From Phytophthora quininea (lineage: Eukaryota; Oomycota; Peronosporomycetes; Peronosporales; Peronosporaceae), in assembly GCA_011947345.1 (NCBI GenBank), contig JAAVTG010000693.1:362277-426276 (forward strand): a DNA stretch of 64,000 nt, in the 5' to 3' direction. This document shows positions 46,784-58,037 of the stretch, piece by piece. Positions within the stretch are counted from its first letter, which is position 1; each line of letters begins with the position of its first letter. The position numbers were made by a program, and so were the translations under genes. Below the pieces are notes generated by a model. The model was not told where the DNA came from, searched no databases, and was given only the letters and a program-made list of their open reading frames with translations.

Positions 46784-48762
46784 ATGCTCGCGAAGCGAGT
46801 GCTCCGTCGCGGACGATGGAGCTATTGCGTGTATCACGCGTCGATCTTGAGCGGCCGGGGAGACGCCGTGTGCAGATCCGCGAGACGAGCTGGCCAACCG
46901 CAGCGACGGTTCTTGAGCGATGGCATGGACGCATTCATGGAGTTCGAGCGAGAGATGGCACTAAAGCGGCGGAAGGAGAACGTGCGTCTTCAAAATACGG
47001 ATTTATTTTACAGGAATTACTTGTTAACGTTGTTCATCTTGCTGTCGTGCAGCCCGAGAAATTCACACCGGTGGGTCCCTTGACGCCTCCTGTCAAGCCA
47101 AAGGACGACGAGTGTTGCCACTTGGACTGTCCCAATTGCGTGCTCCTGGTCTACCAGGTGTGCTTGGATATGTAACCTTTACTCATGTTGTCGTCATGCA
47201 CTTGTTGCTGATGTGTATGGCTCTCTTGCAGGAGAAGCTGCTGGAATACGAACTCAGTCTGCAAAGTCAGAATCGAGCCGAGAAGCCAACACCTCCAGAG
47301 CCCAAGTACGATCTATCCTTTTATGCAAACGAAGAAGACGAAGCGCTTTCAACTACACGGAGAGAGCGGCTGAAGGATGCCGATTGCGCGGTGTTCGAGG
47401 TCGCCGCCAACGACGTGATCAGCGCGCCCCACCAAACAACAGACGGAGCCTGGAGATCTGTGCGACATATTGATCTCCACATCCGCGACTTCCAGCAGCA
47501 GCTTGTAAGCGAGCAGGCGTCGAATATCGGCGTCTACGTGCCAAACGATTTCCCTGAGGTGGAGCGCATGCTAACGCATTTGCACGTGTCGGAGCCTAAC
47601 GTAATTTTCACTGCCGACCCGATTCCAAGCTCTTCAGAAGATGGCGAGCAGAAGTCTTCACTGCAGCTGCATGGTCAATCTGAACGCCCGTTTGCTCATA
47701 TTGGCACGGTGTTGGACGCCCTCACTTGGACGTTCGATCTGGTGTCGACGCCGCGGCCAAGTTTCTTGCGCCGCCTTGCCGCGTACGCTTCGGATGAAAA
47801 TGATGTGGCGGCGCTGCTTACACCACAAACTGTCGACATGATTCAGGCCGAGCGGTAAGTGGAAGGCTCTATAGTTGCTGTTAGATCTGGGCGTGCTGAC
47901 CTGTATCGAGTGGTGCCGTGGCAGACCAGAGCGGCACGTGACGATTGCAGACATCTTCGACCGCTTCCCGTCGGTGCAGCTGAGTTTCGCCGACTTCTTT
48001 CAAATCGCGCCGCCCAACGCTCCGAGATATTACACGGTATCCTCTTCGCGGCAGTATGCTCCAGACAAAGTGTCGATCACGCTGGGGCTTCGAGCGTCGG
48101 ACACTCAGCCGCTGCCGCGCTGCTCCAGCTACTTGGCCAAGTTGAAGCCGGGCGAGGACTGCATCCGGGCGTCGTTCTACCAGTCGTCGTTCGTCTTCCC
48201 GTTCCACGACCGCCGCCCTATCATGCTTATTAGTGCGGGTACGGGCATTGCGCCGTTCCGAGCGTTCCTCCAGGATCTCGAGCACGAGCGCGACACCTCG
48301 AAGCACGGACGTCGTCCGGCCTATCTATTTTACGGGTGCCGCGAGCCCAGCATCGACTTCCTGTACGCCGACGAGCTGCAGGAGGCTCGCGACAGCGGCG
48401 TGCTGGATCAATTGACTGTCATGTTTTCAGGCGACAAGGACAAGCCGAAGCGGGTGCGTTCTGCCAGCTTGCTGCGGGTGTGAAGCGTCTCATGTCATGT
48501 GTTACCTTTTTCGCTCTGCCAGTATGTTCAGGACGCGTTGGTCGAGCAGAGCGCGCTCGTCGCGCGGCATTTGCTTCGAGACGAGGGCTACATCTACGTG
48601 TGCGGCAGTCTAGCCATGGGGCGGGAGGTCAAGAAGGCCATCGCGGCGGCGCTGCTGCAGCACCCCGAGTACTCGAGCGGAGGGGAGATTGCAACGCAAG
48701 AGGACGCCGAGCGGGTGGTGACACAGCGGCTCACGGCCACCATCATCACAGAGCTCTGGTGA
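46784..48762 (+). CDS. OXLD1 domain fused to P450-reductase-like FAD/NAD(P) module
   Basis: Five exons: 46784-46981, 47053-47157, 47232-47854, 47925-48453, 48523-48762, giving 564 aa. The N-terminus (MLAKRVLRRGRWSYCVYHAS) is Arg-rich and looks mitochondrial. Exons 2-3 encode ECCHLDCPNCVLLVYQEKLL, the oxidoreductase-like (OXLD1) cysteine motif. Then comes a cytochrome-P450-reductase-type FAD domain with PRYYTVSSSRQY and, in the NAD(P) domain, GTGIAPFRAFLQD, YLFYGCREPSIDFLY and YIYVCGSLAMGREVK. There is no flavodoxin (FMN) domain. The two-part architecture is seen directly and all exons join in phase. A role in mitochondrial electron transfer is inference. Confidence 0.85.
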
Positions 48763-49438
48763 CCGAACGTCATTCCGCCAGACATATCGGATACTCGCGG
48801 GCTCTTCTTTGGCAGCGTGCGGTTTTGACCCCACGCAGGCGCGTCCGTCTCAGGGGATAACTTAGAGCTTTCATAGACTTCATAGACCGTTAAGATGCTG
48901 CTGGCAAACACCACCGATGAATTGCATGGCGACATCCATTTCGGCTCCGGCGTTGTCGATCTTCATCAGTCCCCTACAGTCTTATCGCGCTAGCCTTCGG
49001 AGACATCTCCGTTTTGAGCTTCACCTTTTTACCATGAGCAGGGCGCGCCACGGCTGCGAGGAGAGCAAACCCTCCGCCGTCCACAGACAGCTTGGCGCCA
49101 TCCGCTCGATCCCATTTGGAGCTCCAAACTCTCTCGCTCGCTGCCCGTCTCAAGCGCGCTCAACCGCCGCTCAGTATAGACGGCTGTTGCGGAAAGTTCA
49201 GCGTCCGTTGTGCTGAACGTCGGTATAAAACCTCGTGCAGCACGAGGTTTTATACAAGCGCCTGTCTCACTCGCGAGGTGTTTTCGGCACCATCTGAGGT
49301 TTTTCCCAACTATCCCCGCGTGAGCGGGGCGCTCAGTTCCCATACTGCCAAGTCCAACACCGCTTGACGAGGACGCGGAGGAAAGCTGCGGGTGGCGCTC
49401 ACAATTGCTTTCGACAGACAGACACACGGACCACACCC
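48763..49438. other. Intergenic with strong palindrome upstream of HIT gene
   Basis: 676 bp without a supported gene. It contains the 33-nt inverted repeat at 49223-49255. Confidence 0.5.
49223..49255. promoter_or_regulatory. 33-nt perfect inverted repeat with TATA boxes on both strands
   Basis: Arms of 16 bp (49223-49238 and 49240-49255) around a single A. Each arm begins GTATAAAACC, so a TATAAAA box is presented in both directions about 185 bp upstream of the HIT start codon. It could be a bidirectional core promoter or a cruciform. Confidence 0.55.
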
Positions 49439-50451
49439 ATGCTCACGGTCATGTCGGTGAGCTCGCACCGAGAGGACGCCCCCGCCGCCCAGGAGCGCGC
49501 GGCTGCGCAAGCGATTGCGCGCGTGCCTGCCGCACTTCCACGCGGCGGCCCCGGCGCAGCAGCACGACGCTAACGAAGAAGAACAGGACGACGACGTCGA
49601 TTCCATCAAGGTGGTCGCTCGGTCGAGCGCGCCGGTCGCGCGCACACCCCTGGAGACCCACGACGCCAACCACTCGTGGTCGGACACGGAGGACCTATCG
49701 CCCATCTCAGCCAACCAGTCTCGGAGACGGAGACGCCCGCACGACTCGTGCCATTGCTCGTCCCCGGCGTCGTCGTCCTCCTCCTCGTCATCATCGTCGA
49801 CGACGTCCACCTTTTCCGTGTCTAAAAGGAGTCACGTACAGTTACAACGGTACTCTAGTGTCGTGCCGCTTCTGCGAGATTCTGCAGGCCGGAGAAGAGC
49901 CGCTGCTTTACGAGGACGAGGACGTGGTGGTGTTCCGCCCGTTAGCCCCCGTGGTGGTCAGCCATATTCTGGTGGTGCCGCGCCGCCACATCCGCAACGT
50001 CAACAAGCTGACGGCGGAGGACTCGGCGCTGCTGCGCCACATGCGCGAGGTCGCTGCCGCGGTGCTGCGGGAGATGCCGCGCCCTTCGAAAGGAGAGGGG
50101 GCCCAGGACGACACGAAGGACAGCGACGACGACGACGAGTCGGACTTCAAGTTCGCCTTCCACTCGCCGCCGTTCAACAGCATCGACCACGTGCACATGC
50201 ACGCCTTCCGCACCCGCGACGGCCGCTTCGGCTGCGTCGGCGCCATCAAGTACCGCACAGAGACGTGGTGGTGCCGCTCGTTTGACGAGGTCATGACGCG
50301 ACTGCGCCTTCGCAGCCGCAAGCAGCGCAAGGGCGAGTCGACAGACAGCAGTAATGGCCACAGACGTCGCCACGCGAGTCACCCACCTTGCAGCAGCGAG
50401 GTGCACTCCAACAATTCCATGGTCCTGACGTCGGTCGAGAGCCTCGGATGA
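49439..50451 (+). CDS. HIT-family nucleotide hydrolase/transferase
   Basis: The C-terminal half (about 49820-50451) is a clear HIT domain: CRFCEILQAGEEPLLYEDED, RPLAPVVVSHILVVPRRHI, an acidic insert (DTKDSDDDDES) and the histidine triad HVHMH at about 50188-50205. Upstream a different frame codes for a plausible low-complexity N-terminus (HDANEEEQDDDVDSIKVV, a poly-Ser run, Arg-rich patches), and ATG 49439 (MLTVMSVSSHRED) is in the third frame. Two net +1 shifts, near the C5 run at about 49480 and the AAAA at about 49826, would join them. Without the first two parts no ATG is available near the HIT domain. Substrate cannot be told. Confidence 0.7.
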
Positions 50452-50633
50452 AAAGGTTTATAGTTCAAGGAGATTGTACGAAGTATTTAAGATGCCCTGA
50501 AGGCATCAGCATCATCAATATCATCTTCCGATCGCAGGAAGACATTGAAAAACATCTTCTACCAAAACTGTTGAGCATTCTCTAACTAAACTCTAATATG
50601 AGAGCAAGAGGACTTCTCAAAATTCTTCGCCAA
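50452..50633. other. Short intergenic gap between converging HIT and PPR genes
   Basis: 182 bp, AT-richer than its surroundings; nothing recognised. Confidence 0.4.
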
Positions 50634-52975
50634 CTAGCTAGTGGGTCTACCTTTGCTTGCTTTCACTGCCGTCCATGAATCCACGATTTCTTGGTGCTCA
50701 TCAAGAGAGAGATTTCTCTGCTTCCTCCCTGACCCCAGCGATTTCACAGCGTCCGCATAAATCACGTTCATATCATCAGCACCTCCAGACTCGGCGGCAG
50801 CTGCCAATAGCGCTGAAAAGCATGCTATTGGCAACCCGTAGTTATCTTGACGATTCTTTGCGGCATGCAGATAGCCTTCAATCACAGCGCGGTGAGCTAT
50901 TCTCCTCAGTGCGCTATTGTCGCCAGCAGCAGTCCCTACACACATCTTCGGTATCGTCATGCGTAAGACAGCCTTGTTAGGAACTACACCGCGGCGAGTC
51001 ATATCCTCCCAGATCTCCATAAAATCTTCCGAATCAAACATGTCGTTGGCCTTGTACATGGCGCCAAAAACGTTCTCATAGTCTGCAACACGGACCGGCA
51101 CTTCACTTGCTTCAAGACAATCCAGCGCAGCAGGGACTTTCTCGAGCTCTTTAGCGTTCACAAAAAGCTGCAGAATATCGCGTGTTGCCTTCCCAGGGTC
51201 GAAATGCAGCACGTCGGACTTTTTGAAAAGAAACATAAAGTCTTTCGGGTTCCCCTAGCGTCGTGGCTATTCTTGGGTCCTCCAATGGCGTGTAAAGCTT
51301 CGCCGATCTGCGCAGTTACCTGGCTCATCAGTTTCAGCGCAGCCTCTGTGTCTTGAAACTGCTTAAAGCGCGCGATCGCATCTCGAACACGGAAAATTTC
51401 AATGCCTTGAAATTGCATCGCCAGAAAGGTATTGTATGTGATGCTGTTGTTCCGCAACTTGCCCGAGCCACCAAAGAGGCCTACCGCGCGTGAAAGCGCG
51501 TGCTTGACTGCAGTTGGATTAGAGGTCGCCCTCAAGCGCGAAAAGCCTACTACCAGAGACTGCACTTTGTCCACTTCCAGAGTTCGGGAATAGGCCTCCA
51601 CAGCCATGTCTGCTAGCCAGTCTGGAACAATGATAGGCTTGATACCTTCGGAGTCTTGATCACGTTGTAGTTCATCACAGCTGACTTCTTCAGAGTATGT
51701 GTCTACTATTGCCGCAGCTTGCGCAAATTGTTGGGTATCTAACAATTCGCGAATTAAAGGCTTATCAGCATCCTTTTCTCGAAGTGGGGCTGCTGTTCTC
51801 ACTTCGGGTTCACCCTCGATAGTCTCTGAAGGCTGTGGGATCAGTGAGAATGGTGTATCGTGCAAATGTTGCTGGTTTCGAGCAATGATGGCGTGGACAT
51901 CGCTATTAAATGGTACACCTGCCTCACATCTCTCGGAGCACTTGAACCAATTCATTTGACGCAATATCCAGCTCCTCGATGATTTTGAGAAGCTCTGGAT
52001 ATTGATACGGTAGCAACTTCAGGCCAAAGCGCCGGCGGTTCACTAACATCGCACGCGCATGTTTGGGCCGCCTGTTACTGCGGCAAACCTCCATCAACGT
52101 CATCAGCGTCTTCGCTGATAGTCGACTCTGCGATCGACGATAGAAATCAAACGCAGCATCAGGCTCGCCGGCAATCCCCAGACTCATGAGGACCCGGTTC
52201 GTGTCAGCCTCATGCCACTTATCAGCATCTAGGGGTTCATTTCTTTAACCGTGGCCAGTGCAACCTTCTTATCGCCATGTTTCGCCTGCGCAACCAGCAC
52301 GCGGGTCTTAATCTCCGTGGACAGCACGACTCCCTTCGCGTTCATCTCCTTCAGCATCTTCTTCATTGTTAAATAGTCATCAAGTGCAATGGCTGCAGTG
52401 ATCCCAAAGCGATAGACAAGTTCAGGTGCAGCGCGGCCTTCACTAGAGTCGAATTTGGTCGTCGCACGCTCGAAGATGGCGCGCATCCTAGTAAAGTTTC
52501 TGGACTTCGTCAAGAGTGTGAACATCTCGCCATACATTTTGACGGAAACTCTCTCCTGGTAATTGGTCTCCATGTAATTGAAGACTTCCAGTTGCATCTT
52601 GGACAGTTTGCACAGTGTGGCGGCCTCGAAGAACTCTTCGACGAGGTCTGGATTCACCTCCGCGTCGCTGCTGAGCTTTTTCCACAGCATTGGCAGCGTC
52701 TGTCGCGCCTTCTTGAGCTCCACCAAACCGAACTCCTTCTCCAGTTCGTTCCATGGACGCGTCGCGAGTTCGCTTAGGGCAATCGTCCGCGCGGTGATAC
52801 CATCGCCGGTCGGAGCGTCTGAACGGGAGGAAAACGCGCGCGTCCCGATCAGCTGCTGGGAAGGCTGCGGGAGTACATGCAGATGCGTGCAGAGCTTTGT
52901 TGGGCGGGCACGACGCGCTGGCAGGGCGACACGAGCCGCAGCAGCAGCACTTCGAGTCGCCAGCCTCCGCCACAT
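50634..52975 (-). CDS. PPR protein, probably mitochondrial (copy 1)
   Basis: Pentatricopeptide-type helical repeats in four consecutive frame pieces (52975-52229, 52187-51924, 51964-51158, 51236-50634), about 780 aa when joined. The N-terminus MWRRLATRSAAAAARVALPA is a good mitochondrial presequence. Repeat-like pieces include FNYMETNYQERVSVKMYGEM and ALDCLEASEVPVRVADYENV. Breaks: one missing base at 52232-52235, a net +1 near 51925-51930 and one missing base at 51252-51255, each inside otherwise matching helices. It is a tandem paralogue of the next gene with the same plan (presequence, YGEMF..L segments, YRFGIT). The expected role is organellar RNA binding. Confidence 0.78.
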
Positions 52976-53164
52976 TTCGGCGCGGATTTATAACCAACCA
53001 GGAGATGCGGTTAAATATGATTTATCCGCAAGGGGCAACAAGTTTGCGGGCTGTGTGAATGTTCTGCTCTGTGATCTAAACGAGTTCTACCTGTTTATCA
53101 GAGTTCTTTCAAGCTGTCTATCCGTAGCTACAAGCTCTACTATCCGAGTTCTTGGTGCGCTCCT

Positions 53165-55880
53165 CTAGTTGTGTGCAGCCTCCTCGTGATCAGTCTCCTT
53201 GGGCTGCCGATACTTCCTCGAGGGGTTGTGGTGGGCGGTGATCTCGTTCAGCGCCTCCTGCCCGAAGAGAATGGCCATCCGGTCACGCAACACCAGTGCC
53301 TGCTTCCACAGACCAGTCTTCTCGCAGTTCTTCAGCACCACAGTGTACATGGTCTTCACCTTGCGCGTCGCGTGGGCCTCGCTCTCACGACGTCGGACTA
53401 AGGCGTCCTTCAAAATGCCCTTGCCATCGTCAGCCTCTGGGACTTCCTTCAAATTGCCCTTCTCAAACAGACGAAGGATAGTCAAGCCCTTGAGCGCCAG
53501 ATCGTGCTGGCGAGCCACATGCACGAGCTCATACGCATCGCCCAACGAGACCGTAAAACCCCGGTCCTCCAACAGCTCCAGCATACTGTCAGCGACATCC
53601 GCGTTGTTGGCGGCCAAACTCGCACGCAGCACCGACATGATGGCGGGATACGTAAATCCGCCGCACAACTCAGGCATTTGCTTCGTGAGCTTCTCGGCCT
53701 CCTCAAGGTTGCCATCGTGGCAATGCTTGGTAATCAAAATCGTCACCCAGTCACGCGGTACACCACGGTTTTCCTTGTCATCCAGCACACTCACCGCGTC
53801 GTCGTATAACCGCTTCAGGTCCTCCATATCGCCTTCTTGTGCGGTAAACAACAGCAATGTTTCATAGCATCTCAGCGGTGGGACGTACGTGTCGTTGGGG
53901 TCAGTACTAGCTTCGGCGTACGCCTCCAAGAGCTCCAGACGCTGCTGCTTGTTTGCACTGCCATACGCGGGACACAAGTAGCCCACAATCGTCTTGTTGG
54001 GCTTGACGCCGTGGCTTTTAAGGTGGTTGAGAACAGTCTGGAAATCGGTAATCTCGTACTTAAAGCCATTTGACTTCTTCGAGCCGTACGTGGCGTTCAG
54101 GTATTCCTTGTTCATGGAGCGCAAAATTGTGCTGTAGTTCACTTGTGTAGTCGACAGTCCGCAATCATGCATCTTATCGATGAGTTCGAGCAGCTCGCTC
54201 AACTTCCCGTTTTCTCCCAGCGTCTGTAGAACAACGTTGATCACCTTGCCAACATTAAAGTTGACATAGTACGTGGACTTTTTCGCGCCATCGTCATTGG
54301 CGTCGTCGTTTTCGACATCGTGCGAGGAAGCTCCACTGTCGATGTTGCCCGAATAATCATCAAGTACTTGGTCGAACAGTGCCAGGGTTGCACCAACGTC
54401 GTGGAACCGGCGGAACAGCATCATGGTATCATTCACACGATATACTGGCAGGCCCTGATACAGCATCGCCTTGCTTGCATGGTAGCTCATTTCATCCCCC
54501 ATCTTGGTCTTCATCCTTAGATAGTGGTGGATAACCTCAGCCAGAGCGTACGCATATTTACCTTTCACCACGGAGAAGCCTTTTAGGAGGGCTGATACCT
54601 TGTCGTGTTGGTTTGTCTTGATGTATGTTCGTACTGCATCCCGCGCAACTGACGGAGCTACGATCATCGCACCCTCAGGGATGTCACCTTCAAAATTGTC
54701 AGGCAAGTTTTCCTGCGTCACCGGTTTCACAGCTGAATCGGCCACAGCAGCAGCCTCGTCATTATCGCCGTTCCCAAGTAGCTCACGGATACGTGGGCTG
54801 ATAGTAAAGCCCCGGCCTTGCTCTTCTTAGCGTCGATGACGAAGTTCGTGTCCTGCAGGAAATCCGCGTTACGCTTGATAATATTATGCGTCCTGGTGTC
54901 GAAGCGCACGTTATTGTCGACCATCTCTTCCAAAATGTCCTGGATCTCGTCATTGCGCTCCAGAGTCTCAAGTGTCATCATGATGCGGTTGTAGCCGCGC
55001 GCATCTAGACGCAGATCGAATTTCTTGCGGTTCGCTAGGATGTCTGCTGCCTGTTGGGTGCAGTTGTTGTTGTTGCACACACTGAGCAGCGCAATGAGCG
55101 TGCCGCCGTTGAGCTTCATGCTGGAGTTGCTGTAGAACTCGAAAGACTTGGCGGGCTGTTCGATGATGCCCATGCTCAAGATGACGCGGTCGATGCACGA
55201 CTCGTGCCAGTAGCCAATCTGCGGGTCCACCGAGTCGTACAGCTCCAGCACCTTGTCCTTCTCTCCTCGACGCGCGTAGGCCATCATGAGTCGCGACGTG
55301 ATCTCGTTGGTGGTCTCGTGGCCAGCACTCTGCATCTCCTCCCAGATCTCGACAGCTTTCTCTACGTTGCCTTCCTCCAGGTGGCCGGTGATGCCGAAGC
55401 GGTAGATCATCTCGGGCACGTTCTTGAAGCGCGTCTTGGACGACTCGTAGATCTCGATAAGCCGCTTCGAGTCCTTCCTGCGCATTAAGATGCGAAACAT
55501 CTCACCGTACACGGCAAAGTTGATGTGCGTCGGGAACTTCGTGTCCAGGAACTCGAAGCCGTCCAGCATAACCGAGATGGCGCGGGTCTTTTGCGCCGCC
55601 GTGAACAGGTCGATGATCTCGTCGCTGGTCACGTCTTCGCGCTTCAGAGCGTTGGTCATCTCGTACCGCAGCGCCTTGGAGACCTCGCCTAGCTTGGCGG
55701 CGCCCAGCTCATCCTGCAGCTCGCGGCTCGACCGTTTGAGCAGCAGCTGGCGGTCCACGCCGGCGATGCTTGTGAAGTAACCAGCGCTCTGCAGGTGCTG
55801 CAGCGCCAGCGAAGGCTGCGCGCTGGGGTCCCCGAGAGACGCAGCTGGCGGAGCGCAGCCACACGACACGCACGCCACAT
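53165..55880 (-). CDS. PPR protein, probably mitochondrial (copy 2)
   Basis: About 905 aa. ATG 55880 gives MWRACRVAALRQLRLSG, matching the leader of copy 1; one base is then missing at 55830-55833 and a second at 54806-54808. Helical repeats run throughout, for example EIWEEMQSAGHETTNEITSR and HLKSHGVKPNKTIVGYLCPA. It shares with copy 1 the segments NFAVYGEMFRILMR and PEMIYRFGITG, so the pair arose by tandem duplication. An acidic insert (ENDDANDDGAKK) lies near the middle. It is longer than copy 1 by about 120 residues. Role in organellar RNA metabolism is inferred from family. Confidence 0.82.
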
Positions 55881-56030
55881 CTCGAAGCAAAGTGAGCTGC
55901 TCGCGCGTGGCTCAATGTGAGCCGCACACCACGCTCCAACAGATTTGAGTTTGACATCAGTAGATAAGAATGCCTGCTATTTGTAAAGAAGTGTAGCCAT
56001 CCGCGCACAACTTGAAGCGACGTGGGCAAG

Positions 56031-56356
56031 ATGGAGGAAGCGGACGACTTGGCGCCGCCCGTGGAGAAGATTCAGGTGCTAACGCAGCAGCAGCTGTCGG
56101 CGCTTAATGAAGCCAAGGTCAGGAGGGTCGATTGCTCCATTTGCAGACGTTGTGGCAGCTCTGACACTCCATGCAGGTGATGATTCGCATGGACAACGAA
56201 CAATACTTAAGAGACCACCCGGACGTGGCCAAACTCACGCGAGCGCTCGTGCGCGGCATCCTCCGAAGTCGACCTGCGAACCCCGGGACATTCGTCTACG
56301 AGTTCTTCGCTAGAGATCGCGACGCTGTCCGCAAGGACCTCGACGCCAAGGAATAG
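56031..56356 (+). CDS. Small RIIa (dimerisation/docking)-like protein
   Basis: Two exons, 56031-56117 and 56177-56356, giving 88 aa. After an acidic start (MEEADDLAPPVEK) the second exon reads NEQYLRDHPDVAKLTRALVR followed by RPANPGTFVYEFFA, the pattern of RIIa/RIIAD1-type docking domains that bind amphipathic helices of AKAPs and flagellar radial-spoke proteins. Oomycete zoospores are flagellate, so an axonemal role is plausible but unproven. Intact. Confidence 0.65.
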
Positions 56357-56711
56357 AGAGCTGCTTGGATGAAAGAAAATGCATGAGATTCGTATACCGT
56401 TTCTCCGCTGCACGCACGCTAACGCCTCCTACCACACCGTCAAAAATCAAAGAGGGCAACCTTCCCTGCCTCATCCAGTCTGGGCGTCCCGCGCAGGCAA
56501 TCCCTCCACACTCGCTTGACCTGGTCGTGACATGTAATGTTCTCGCTGATCTTATCTAGGTCCAGCTCCTTCGTTTCTCCTCAAGCTCCCGTCAGAGGCA
56601 GAGCCAACCACTGACAGGCCTTCATCACCAAACTGCTCACAATGCATGCAGCTATGTTCCATCTTCAAGTTCTTCAGAAGAAAGGGGCTGCGGTCTCGGT
56701 CACGACGCACT

Positions 56712-58037
56712 TTACGCGCTTGAGTCGGACACGCTAGTGATTTCGTCCGCGTGGTGTGCGCCGCCACGCAGCTTCTGCTCTGCCGCATCGCGCACCGGCT
56801 GGAAGTAGGCGTGCTGCATGGCCTCCTTCGCTGTTAGTCGCTCTTGGTGGTCGTAACGCAACAGGCCGTCCAGGAAGTCGATGGCCTCTGCAGATACCAA
56901 ATGCTTGTTTTCTTGTGTGATAAACTTTTCCCACGGCTTCTTCGTGTGCGTGCCGAGGATGCCGTCGTACTGCGGATCCAGCTCCAGATCGTACGTCGTC
57001 AGGTAGTCGAACAGCTCGTCCGTGCCCTTCACCTTGGCAATCTTCACCAGCTGGTCGCAGTTATCGTGGCCGTGGAAAAACGGCTCCTTGCGGAAGATCA
57101 TCGCCGCGAACATGCAGCCCAGGCTCCACATGTCGAGCGAGTAGTCGTACTCTTGCATGTCCACCAACAGCTCCGGCCCTTTGAAGTAGCGGCTAGCCAC
57201 GCGCACATTGTATTCGCGTCCAGGATGGTAGAACTCGGCAAGACCCCAGTCGATGAGGCGCAGCTGGCGCTTCTCGTGGTCGATCATGACGTTGTGCGGC
57301 TTGACGTCGCGGTGCATGATGCCGTTCGAGTGGCAGTAGTCCAGCGCCTTGAGCAGCTCGAAAATGTAGTAGCGGATGTCGAAGTCGCTCAGCGTCGGGT
57401 ACAGCGTCTTGAAGTCCGTGTTGTTCACGTACTCGGTGACCAGACTGGGCGTCTTGGACTGCGGATCACGCACCACATCTAGCAGCTGGATGATGTTGAC
57501 ACCGCCGGACAGGTTCTGCAGGATCTTGATTTCACTGCGTGTCCACCACAATAATGTAAGTTTTTTTACAGCATCATACCGCTCTGACAACCCACCGCTT
57601 GATTTTTTCTTCTTGACAGGCTTGAGGATCTTGATCACGCACTTGGCGTTGTTGGCCACATTGTAGCCCTCGAACACCTCGCTGTACTTGCCGCGACCGA
57701 TCTTGCGGATCACTTCGTAGTTGTCTTGGTCGCTACTTAATCGAAACAAAGGGGGACATTTTCCACATCACATTAGTGAGTCAACCGGCCGTTCTCCTTA
57801 TGAACGGGAGGCTGCTTCCCCTCTACGGACACGCCTTCGACCACCGGAAGGCCATGCAGCTAAGTGACGGAGGCGTTTTCCCCTCCGAAGATCAAAGATT
57901 TCGCGGGGGATCGAGTCCAATAGAGAGGGATGGAGCCAAGAAAGCGACGTACCCCAGGCCACATTGAGCGTCTCGTAGTCCCAATACTCGCGCGGGCGCG
58001 TCTCGTTCACGTCGCAGTACACTCGGGCGCGACTCAT
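56712..58037 (-). CDS. Casein kinase 2 catalytic subunit alpha
   Basis: Constitutive acidophilic Ser/Thr kinase. Exon 1 (58037-57953) encodes [20 protein letters not shown] and YETLNVAWG, the conserved CK2 N-terminus that packs on the activation loop. Exon 2 begins near 57736 (the exact acceptor does not fit phase; a base may be missing) with [16 protein letters not shown], then [45 protein letters not shown] and a C-terminal HAYFQP end. Between KPVKKKK and EIKILQNL the frame is open through about 57 nt (57535-57591) that have GT-AG ends and no counterpart in the family, probably an in-frame intron. Without it the protein is about 350 aa. Confidence 0.93.
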
